Source of the DNA: Pigoraptor vietnamica | Lineage: Eukaryota > Opisthokonta > Filasterea | Assembly (NCBI GenBank): GCA_943704525.1 | Contig: CALSCQ010000771.1 | Span: 1-12,500, forward strand | Length of the DNA stretch: 12,500 bases | Direction: 5' to 3' | Shown here: positions 1-6,800 of the stretch, one piece after another | Layout of the letters: each line of letters starts with the position of its first letter | How positions within the stretch are numbered: the first letter of the stretch is position 1 | Notes under the pieces: model-generated | Database searches by the model: none | What the model was told of the DNA's origin: nothing | Seen by the model: only the letters and a program-made list of their open reading frames with translations | Made by a program: the position numbers and the translations under genes

Positions 1-184
<184 letters not shown>

Positions 185-213
185 GCGCACGGCCACGGAC
201 GAGACTCACGCAC

Positions 214-861
214 CTTTCGGATCCTTCACTATGACGCGCTTGAGCGACTGATACACGCCAATCTTAATAGTGCCGTAGGACGCCTGTCGCAGGAGGGCCG
301 GTCCAATGCTGCAAACACCGCTCGTTAGCGCGCACATACTCCAGACTTTGCCCATCCACACCTGTCACCATCGTCCACAACACCCATCGTCCTATAACAG
401 CCGTATTATGGCGAGGCACTGTTACTCACCCGCGGTACAGCCGCGCAAGCCCTTCGTCGCGCGCGATTGTGATGGCGGCGTTGATCATTCCGGTGTACCG
501 CGGCGCCGCAGACACGCCCCGCTGCCCTTGGAGCTGCAGCCGCGTCTTGGTCGTGTCGATGGGGAACGTCACTGCGCGTGCGCACACAAAGCGCACATGC
601 ACGCAACATCAGTGCTTGAGCGGCAGTCGCCATTTGTTTGGAAGTGACGCAAGAGCAGTGCACTAATGCCGCAAACCCACAGATTTCAGCCACCATGGAC
701 GACGCGCCGCCAAAGACGAATGGCCGCCAGTTCAGGCCCGAAGACTTTGAGTCTGCGCACATTGCACCATGAGTGTGACGAAGAGAGACACAGGAGCATG
801 CACTCGGCTTGCAGCGCACAGAATGCCTCGATGAGGTGTAGATGGACTCACTTGACGACAT
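214..861 (-). CDS. mitochondrial carrier (SLC25 family, UCP5/BMCP-like), N-terminal part
   Basis: Four spliced exons are visible at 852-861, 681-752, 430-571 and 214-308. They join in frame to about 106 residues: the N-terminus ([19 protein letters not shown]) plus the first of three SLC25 repeats. The signature [10 protein letters not shown] matches PX[DE]XX[KR]X[KR]. EGLARLYRG matches the conserved end of the matrix helix, and [20 protein letters not shown] is the following membrane helix. This wording is closest to animal UCP5/SLC25A14-SLC25A30 (brain and kidney mitochondrial carriers), which exchange small anions across the inner membrane; the substrate here is unknown. Donors are GTGAGT, GTGGGT, GTGAGT and GTGCGT. 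The last exon ends mid-codon at a good donor (213), so repeats two and three must lie left of the window. Alternative start: ATG at 762, which removes the first intron. Confidence 0.85.
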
Positions 862-1143
862 TGTGGCGACAACTGCTTTGCGCGCACAAAAAAAAGGCAA
901 AGGCAACAAGCGAGATCACGCGAGAGAGCACGCGATCGCAACGGACGCACAGCACACCACACACACGCAAATGCACCCGCAGCTATTTCAGACTTTTTTG
1001 TGCGATGGAATGCACACACACACTCCAGTTCGTCACTAAATTTAATTGTCCCAATTTGTGCGATAACCCCCACCCATTGCGCAGCGTCGAAATGAGGCCA
1101 TCTGCTGTCTGGACATGTGTCAAGACACAGAGGTAATTCATAT

Positions 1144-1159
1144 CACGTGCGCTCACGTG
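1144..1159. promoter_or_regulatory. paired CACGTG (E-box/G-box) motifs
   Basis: Two palindromic CACGTG hexamers lie at 1144-1149 and 1154-1159. Their starts are 10 bases apart, about one helical turn, and the second is embedded in TCACGTGA. CACGTG is the core site of bHLH and bZIP factors in eukaryotes. The pair lies about 290 bases from the carrier start and 360 from the VPS4 start. CACGTG also occurs by chance inside GC-rich coding exons here, so spacing and promoter position are the only supports. Confidence 0.4.
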
Positions 1160-1273
1160 ACAAAAGCGAGTCAGCAAAAAAACGGGAATCGAATTGGTGG
1201 CACGTAATGTGAGGTTGGGCCCAAAATCAGCGAAAAAGACACAAAATTCAAATCAAGTGCCACCCTCTCACCC

Positions 1274-1275
<2 letters not shown>

Positions 1276-1313
<38 letters not shown>
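1276..1313. repeat. (TG)n microsatellite upstream of VPS4
   Basis: Nineteen TG units without interruption, about 200 bases upstream of the VPS4 start codon, in the putative promoter or 5' leader. Alternating purine-pyrimidine tracts of this kind can adopt Z-DNA, but nothing here shows function. Confidence 0.97.
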
Positions 1314-1314
<1 letters not shown>

Positions 1315-1387
1315 TGGAGGGGTCTGTGTCACTTGCGCTGACCAATAGCCAGGAAAGCAAGTGCGCCTCAGGAGCACGCGCAAGAGA

Positions 1388-1390
<3 letters not shown>

Positions 1391-1419
<29 letters not shown>
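1391..1419. repeat. (AG)n microsatellite upstream of VPS4
   Basis: About fourteen AG units on the plus strand, flanked by further purine-rich sequence, roughly 100 bases upstream of the VPS4 start codon. The tract gives rise to artefactual Arg-Glu and Leu-Ser repeat reading frames that should not be annotated. Confidence 0.96.
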
Positions 1420-1425
<6 letters not shown>

Positions 1426-1443
1426 AGGAAGAATAGAAGTTTT

Positions 1444-1449
1444 ATGTGA
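1444..1449 (+). promoter_or_regulatory. minimal upstream ORF (ATG followed at once by TGA)
   Basis: An ATG is followed immediately by a TGA stop, 67 bases before the VPS4 start codon. If the transcript begins upstream of it, this start-stop element would be the last upstream ATG before the main one and could lower translation. Its presence in the mRNA is not shown. Confidence 0.25.
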
Positions 1450-1515
1450 CGCGGCACCTGCGACTGCCTCTGCGACTTGTGTTTGGGTGCGCCGGTGGGC
1501 GCAACACGGGCCAAG

Positions 1516-2976
1516 ATGTCGGACTGCAACTTTTTGCAGGTTCGTCGGTGTCACGCGTTGGTTGAGTGTGTATGTGTGGGGAGTGTGCATGTGTGGGGAG
1601 TGTGTGTGTGCGACGTTCATGGGGAGACGGAGCGACTTGTCGTTTGAGCTCACACAATCTGATGCCCATTGTTTCCCATGGCCACTGCAGAAGGCGATTG
1701 AGCTCGTGACGCAGGCGACGCAGGAGGACCAGAAGCAGAACTATGAGGAGGCGCTGCGGCTGTACATGCACGCGCTCGAATATTTCATGACGGCGCTCAA
1801 ATACGAAAAAAACGACCGCAGCAAGTCGGCCATCCGCGACAAGTGCGCACAGTACTTTGAGCGCGCCGAGAAACTCAAGAAGGTGCGTCCGTTGCGTCGC
1901 TGTGCGTATGCGATATCTGCGGGCGTGCGTGTGTCGTATGGAACGTGCGATGACGGTGCGACTCGAACTGACGGCCGTGCGCGCAGTTCCTCGCATCGGG
2001 CGACAAGCGGAAAAAGGCCGTTCCCGAGGGCGGCGGTGGCAGTGGCAGTGGGGGCGGCAAGAAGGGGTCAACAAGCGGCTCGAAAACGGACGAAGAGGAC
2101 GACGACGAAGACCCGGAGAAGAAGAAGCTGCGCGGCGCACTGCAGTGTGGGTTTTCAAATAACGTGTGGCGCGTCGAGAGATGCGCAGTGGAGTGTTGCA
2201 CATGATCGCATTCCCCTCGCGGCCTTACTGTCCACCATCTCTCTCGCGTGACCTCATGACTGCCCCAATTACGCGGTCTCGAACAGTCCCGACTTGCCTC
2301 TTATCTCCTCTCTCTCGCACACACTGACGCGTCACCCGCGGAGTCGACGGACACCGTCTATTACTTAGCCGATCCGACACATTTCTCACGCATGCGGCAC
2401 GATGAAGCGTGACCGACACCTCCGCCCACTCAATCGCCCTGTGTTGCCTTGCAGCGGCCATTGTGCAGGAGAAGCCCAACGTCAAGTGGAGCGACGTTGC
2501 GGGCCTCGAGCAGGCGAAGGAGGCGCTGAAGGAGGCCGTCATCCTCCCGATCAAATTCCCGCACCTCTTCACCGACAAGCGCGTGCCGTGGCGCGGGATC
2601 CTCCTCTATGGACCCCCCGGCACGGGCAAGTCGTTCCTCGCAAAGGCCGTCGCGACAGAGGCGAACAGCACGTTTTTCTCGATATCGTCGTCGGACCTCG
2701 TGTCCAAGTGGCTCGGCGAGAGCGAGCGTCTCGTGAAGCAGCTGTTTGAGCTTGCGCGCGAGAACAAGCCCGCGATCATTTTTGTGGACGAGGTTGACTC
2801 CCTCTGCGGCGCACGCAGCGAGAACGAGAGCGAGTCGGCGCGACGCATCAAGACGGAGTTCCTTGTCCAGATGAACGGTGCGCCTCGGTCACATCAGACA
2901 CTCGCCCTTCGACAATGCATGCGGTCGTTGCTTTCGCCCTCTCTCGCGCTCACCACCGCATAGGCGCGCGCACGTA

Positions 2977-3050
<74 letters not shown>

Positions 3051-4445
3051 CTTTCTGTTGCGCCGTCAGGCTGACGGAAACACGGCTGTCGCGCCGTTGC
3101 AGGTGTCGGCCAGGACAACAACGGCATCCTCGTGCTGGGCGCCACCAACATCCCGTGGTCGCTCGACAGCGCCATTCGGCGACGGTGGGCATTAGCTGCT
3201 TGTTGTTGACCTTCCAACTCTCGGTGCCTGACACGGGAACTTCTGTGTGCAGCTTTGAGAAGCGAATTTACATTCCTCTGCCGGAAGAGAACGCCCGCGC
3301 GGAAATGTTCCGGCTGAACCTCGGGAAGACGCCGAGCACGCTCACGCAGGCGGACTTCAAGGAACTTGGGCGTCGCGCGCAGGGGTGAGTCATTCGCGCG
3401 CCTTCAGCCCTGGATTTTTTTTTTTTTGGGATCAATATGTCTTCCTCTGTTCCGTCCACTCTCCACAATGTGATGCATTTCGTAGCACTGTGTCGCCGTT
3501 TTTTCACTGTCCTGTCGCGCTGTGATTCATTTGTCAAGTACCGTTCGCTGATGTGGGCGTGCCTGTGTTGCAGGTACTCTGGCGCGGACATTGGTATTGT
3601 CGTGCGGGACGCCCTCATGCAGCCCGTGCGCAAGGTCCAGATGGCCACCCACTTCAAGCGGGTGCGTTAGGGGGAATGGAGTGGGCGTGGTTGTTCTTCA
3701 ATGGGCGGGTGGTGGAAAGGGTGGAAGTCAGGAAGAGGACCTCTTGAGTATTGAACATAGTTGGTTGGGAAGGAACCCGTGTGTGCGCGTCGTTGAAGAC
3801 TCCTGCAATTGGGTTCTCTCGTAGCGTGCCCAACCGATTCGCCCTGTTTGTATGGTCCATGTGCTATGTGGAGCACCCGCGCCTGCCGTGTCTGCTACTT
3901 GCCGAGTGGCGCAGGAGTAGCGTTAACACGTCCTTCTCTCTCATCCACGCCCTTCTCTCTCATCCACGTCCTTCTCTCTCATCCACGTGCAGGCGCGCGG
4001 CAAGTCTCCCACAGACCCGAATGTAGAGGTGGATGACCTGTGGACGCCGTGCTCGCCTGGCGATCCCGAGGCCGTCGAGATGAGCTGGATGGACGTGCCC
4101 GGGGACAAGCTCAAGGAGCCCGTCGTGACAATGGTGCGTCGCACGACGTGTCGTGCATGCGGGACTCGCTGTGCGACTGATGTGCCATTTGAGGCGTGTG
4201 CTGTTTCGTAATCGTTTTACGTTACTGGTTCTGTGAGGGGATGATGAGTTTATGAGTTGGTGTGTTGTTGTCGGTGGCAGTGGTCGATGGGTGTTGGGTT
4301 TCTGTTCGGATATGTGCCGTCCCTGAGCCTCTTTTGCACGCAGCAAGACATGCTGCGCTCGTTGGCGTCCGTCAAGGCGTCCGTTAATCAGGAGGACCTC
4401 GCGAAGCAAATCAAGTTCACCGAGGAGTTTGGCCAGGAGGGCTAG
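1516..4445 (+). CDS. VPS4: VPS4, ESCRT-III disassembly AAA-ATPase (nine exons)
   Basis: Exons 1516-1539, 1691-1882, 1987-2146, 2455-2877, 3103-3184, 3253-3384, 3574-3661, 3993-4133 and 4344-4445 join without a frame break to 447 residues, close to the 437-444 of human VPS4A/B. An N-terminal MIT domain (about 3-72) binds ESCRT-III tails. A Gly/Ser then acidic linker (73-120) precedes the AAA cassette, with Walker A GPPGTGKS (Lys184), Walker B IIFVDEVD (Glu238), sensor-1 Asn282 and arginine-finger cluster Arg292-294. A VPS4-type beta insertion (about 371-408, with WTPCSPGDP) binds the LIP5/Vta1 cofactor in relatives. A C-terminal helix ends in FGQEG. The hexamer unfolds ESCRT-III filaments in endosomal sorting and cytokinesis. 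The start has a purine at -3 and matches the usual short N-terminus before the LQKAIELV helix. All catalytic residues are present. Confidence 0.97.
1564..1604 (+). repeat. 17-base tandem repeat in VPS4 intron 1
   Basis: Two 17-base units (gagtgtgtatgtgtggg and gagtgtgcatgtgtggg), differing at one base, are followed by a partial third unit that merges into a TG run. They fill the middle of the 151-base first intron. The repeat probably arose from the surrounding GT-rich sequence. Confidence 0.85.
2147..2454 (+). other. VPS4 intron 3 (308 bases)
   Basis: The donor is T|GTGGGT and the acceptor TTGCCTTGCAG|CGG. The exons join in phase 1 to give the conserved [18 protein letters not shown], which confirms both boundaries. 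The intron holds pyrimidine-rich CTCTCTC stretches near 2220-2320 but no repeat, RNA gene or embedded reading frame that I can support. Confidence 0.9.
2979..3047. repeat. (AC)n microsatellite in VPS4 intron 4
   Basis: About 34 AC units occupy the middle of the 225-base fourth intron (2878-3102), between the exons that encode Walker B and sensor 1. It is the longest complete microsatellite in the window. Apparent His-Thr and Val-Cys repeat reading frames across it are artefacts. Confidence 0.98.
3662..3992 (+). other. VPS4 intron 7 (331 bases)
   Basis: The donor is CGG|GTGCGT and the acceptor CCACGTGCAG|GCG, joining in phase 0 between HFKR and the beta insertion. Apart from the three-copy pyrimidine-rich repeat against the 3' splice site, I see no structured element in this longest VPS4 intron. 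Confidence 0.9.
3931..3987 (+). repeat. three-copy 19-base tandem repeat at a 3' splice site
   Basis: The unit tccttctctctcatccacg occurs three times head to tail, with a single base difference at the start of the middle copy. The third copy ends five bases before the exon 8 junction. Each unit carries a pyrimidine run and a CTCAT that could serve as a branch site, so the 3' splicing signals of this intron are effectively triplicated. Confidence 0.93.
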
Positions 4446-4985
4446 CCTCGCGTGTGTGAAAATACACTGGGATAAAATTGCATTGCGTGGGTGTGTAAGC
4501 GCACCATGCGATTTTTACTCTCGTCTACCAGTTCCCTCGATCTCTTCGTATAACAGCCGCTCGTTTCCAACGACAAACGCAACTCGACATGTCCAAGGGG
4601 TTTGGAGTGAGATGTAAAATGGCATCGGTGGCCACAATAACAAAGCAAGCGATGGGGACAGCCGATTCGTGAGGCAGGGGTGAAGAAGGCTCGCTGGACG
4701 AGGGCGCTTTTGCGATGTCATGTGTGCATGGCTTTAATGGCACATCAGCGCACGAATTTACCCACGCGCAGCGACCTGGACAATTAAAACGTCGCGGCCA
4801 AACGCCGAGAAGCTCTTCGTAGCGCGGCTTGTGCAGTCTCATACAGCGACAGCGTGTCTACTTGTCAGAGCCCAGCAGTGCGCACGCGGCGCGGCACAAG
4901 CAGCGCGTCGCGGGCGAAACACTGCGACTGACTGACCGAGCGACGCAGGCGGACAGGCGAGTGTGTTCCCGCCCTGCCACGGAGG
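4446..4985. other. convergent 3' intergenic region, VPS4 and kelch gene
   Basis: This 540-base noncoding gap lies between the stop codons of two converging genes and should contain both 3' untranslated regions. No canonical AATAAA was seen on either strand. ATTAAA variants occur at 4783-4788 (plus) and 4733-4738 (minus), and GATAAA follows the VPS4 stop at about 4470; none is proven. I found no RNA gene or supported exon here. Confidence 0.55.
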
Positions 4986-6611
4986 TCACCGGTCTGCGAT
5001 GCGGCGTGCCTTAGCCTCCAGATCCGAGATGCGAAATGCCTCGCAGTCGCCCATACTGCCGTGCCTGTCTTGCAGCTCCCGCTTCCCCGACGCACCGCCG
5101 CACGTGACCGCAAAATCACCCACGCGGCACGTTTCGATGGCGAAGCGGCCGACAGAGAACTGCGCGAGGTCGTGCACCCACTTGCGCCGGCACACGTCGA
5201 ATGCGCGCACTTCGTCGGACGCTCTGAAGCCGTAGGGATTGCCCTTGGCAGACAGCCCCCCCCGCTCCCGCAGGTGCGTCGACAGGCCGCCAAACATGAG
5301 AAGAAAGCGCCCGTCGTCCGAGACGATGAGACCGGCCGCATCGCGCGGTACCGTTTGCTCGTCCTGCGAAATCGTGTACCACCCCTGCTCGGTGGCCTCC
5401 AGGCGCCCGGGGTCACGTGCCGACGGCACGAGGTCGAGCGCGAGCACGGCGTGGCTCTTGAGTCCGTAAGCGCGCTCGCGAAAGTTGAGAAAGAACACGC
5501 GACCCGGCGTGCGCTCGCCCCCGGGACACTCGGTGGGCGGCACGTACGCCATGTTCACGTGATCCGCGACGACCGGGAGTGCCGGCAGCGGCTTGTGCCA
5601 CTCGCCGGACTTGCGGTTGTAGCACTCGACGGTCGAGAGGAACGTCCCCTTGTCGTGCGAGCCTATCGACCCACCGAAGATGCACACGTCCGGCTCGTCG
5701 CCGCTGGAAACGTGCAGCAGCAGCGCACCGCAGCCACCGCGCGGGGGGTCGAGCGCGGGCCCCTTGCGCACGCTCCACGGCCGCGTCGTCGTGTCGACGA
5801 TGGTCACAAACGACACGGACGTCTCGCCGTCCACCGACGAGCCCACAAACGCGCACGGGAGCCAAATCTCCTTTCCCCCGTCGACCACGAGCGAGATGAA
5901 GTGGCTGAGCGCGAGTTGCGGGTCCTCCTCCGCCGTTGCGTACGCACGTACGCCCGTCGCGAGGTCCAGCACCTCGGCGTTGTGCCCAAAGCGGCCGGGG
6001 AGCACGACGAGGCTGCCGTTCAGCTGGACGCAGTCGTGGTTGCGGCGCCGCATGAGCAGAGCGTCCGCATCAGTGCGCCAGTGGCCCACGTCCGCGTACT
6101 TGCCCTCCGTGGACGGCACGGCGCGAAAGTGGGACGGGGGAAGAGACACGTCCTGCGGCCCGCGGCTGTCGTAGCGCCGACTCGCAACGCCGTCGTTGGC
6201 CGCGCGCACATGCGCCGCATCGGCGCGCCTCTTGAATGCGCCGTCTACACTCGAGACAGTGCCAACGCCGTTGAGACCCTCGGGAGCGTCGGGGACATTC
6301 GGTTCGGCCAGCACTGCGCCTCCCCCGTTGGAAGCGAAGGAAGCGTCGCGCGGACTGTGCGCCTCCCAAGCAACACCAGGACTGGCCTCTTCGTCCCCCC
6401 GCGGCGCACGGGCGCGGGCATTGCGCTGCCCACTGCGCTCCCCGCTGAAATCGGAGTCTTCGGCGCTCCCTTCGTTCGCACCTGCTCGCGCGTGCCTGAG
6501 GCGCGCGGCGAAGAGCAGAAGGGCGACGCCGGAGACCACGAGAAACAGCGCCCAGCGGTTCCGCTTCATTTTTTGTGCAAAGCAAGGGCATGCAAGTGAA
6601 CGCCTTTTCAC
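4986..6611 (-). CDS. membrane-anchored or secreted kelch-type beta-propeller protein
   Basis: A single uninterrupted 541-codon frame without introns. A basic N-terminus is followed by a hydrophobic segment (about residues 20-36, WALFLVVSGVALLLFAA), giving either a type II anchor or, from Met15 (position 6569), a signal peptide with an ARA-G cleavage-like site. A charged, Gly/Ala-rich low-complexity stretch (about 41-165) leads to blades of the kelch/galactose-oxidase fold. Typical pieces are VCIFGGS followed by ECYNRKSGEWHKPLPALP, and LLMFGGLS followed by VRAFDVCRRKW; a late CGGASG also occurs. Such propellers bind proteins or glycans, and the partner here is unknown. No galactose-oxidase catalytic set could be assigned, so an enzyme role is unsupported. 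It lies 142 bases downstream of the giant gene on the same strand and converges with VPS4. Its lack of introns differs from the other genes. Confidence 0.82.
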   Translation of the reverse strand: MKRRSLACPCFAQKMKRNRWALFLVVSGVALLLFAARLRHARAGANEGSAEDSDFSGERSGQRNARARAPRGDEEASPGVAWEAHSPRDASFASNGGGAVLAEPNVPDAPEGLNGVGTVSSVDGAFKRRADAAHVRAANDGVASRRYDSRGPQDVSLPPSHFRAVPSTEGKYADVGHWRTDADALLMRRRNHDCVQLNGSLVVLPGRFGHNAEVLDLATGVRAYATAEEDPQLALSHFISLVVDGGKEIWLPCAFVGSSVDGETSVSFVTIVDTTTRPWSVRKGPALDPPRGGCGALLLHVSSGDEPDVCIFGGSIGSHDKGTFLSTVECYNRKSGEWHKPLPALPVVADHVNMAYVPPTECPGGERTPGRVFFLNFRERAYGLKSHAVLALDLVPSARDPGRLEATEQGWYTISQDEQTVPRDAAGLIVSDDGRFLLMFGGLSTHLRERGGLSAKGNPYGFRASDEVRAFDVCRRKWVHDLAQFSVGRFAIETCRVGDFAVTCGGASGKRELQDRHGSMGDCEAFRISDLEAKARRIADR

Positions 6612-6639
6612 ACAGTCGACTTTCTCGGCAACACCCGAT

Positions 6640-6645
6640 CACGTG
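6640..6645. promoter_or_regulatory. CACGTG box upstream of the kelch gene
   Basis: The palindrome GATCACGTGAT is centred on CACGTG, 29 bases upstream of the first possible kelch start codon (6611). It lies in the only gap between this gene and the giant gene. Its eight-base core TCACGTGA is the same as at 1153-1160 in the carrier/VPS4 promoter region. Confidence 0.35.
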
Positions 6646-6663
6646 ATACAACGTGACAATGTG

Positions 6664-6800
6664 ACTGACAGGCCGTTCCGCCAATTGACGATCCCCGCCG
6701 GCGACGGCACTCCTTCGTGTCTTCCCTTATGTATTGCAACACTGACAGGCCCCTCAGCACCTCCCGCACCGCCGGCGACGGCACTCCTTCGTGTCTTCCC
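6664..6800. repeat. imperfect tandem duplication over the giant gene's stop codon
   Basis: An 11-base block (actgacaggcc) at 6664 and 6741 and an identical 32-base block at 6695-6726 and 6769-6800 occur in the same order, giving a 74-77 base period with a diverged middle. On the minus strand both 32-base copies encode EDTKECRRRR. The right copy is in frame at the C-terminus of the giant protein, with its TGA at 6756-6754; the left copy lies beyond the stop. Confidence 0.93.

Larger units (their letters stand above)
862..1515. promoter_or_regulatory. divergent intergenic region between carrier and VPS4
   Basis: This 654-base stretch separates the carrier start (minus) from the VPS4 start (plus), so it should hold both promoters and both 5' leaders. 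I see no credible coding exon in it. It contains an A-rich patch around 890, two CACGTG boxes at 1144-1159, a (TG)n tract, a CCAAT pentamer at 1342-1346 on the plus strand, an (AG)n tract and a minimal upstream ATG-TGA. No clear TATA box was found. Transcription start sites cannot be placed from sequence alone. Confidence 0.6.

Noticed and set aside
1361-2251. Unspliced 296-codon frame containing the VPS4 MIT domain
   Set aside because: It is exon 2 read through the adjoining introns and the (AG)n tract. Splicing 1539 to 1691 gives the family-typical N-terminus, and the downstream part of the frame loses the conserved linker.
2894-3234. Open frames encoding Val-Cys or His-Thr repeats across the (AC)n tract
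   Set aside because: These are translation artefacts of a microsatellite inside a well-defined VPS4 intron.
5061-6599. Long open frame on the plus strand (512 codons)
   Set aside because: It is the mirror of the minus-strand kelch gene. GC-rich third positions keep the opposite strand open. It has no recognisable domain, and the minus frame has a start, a hydrophobic segment and kelch motifs.
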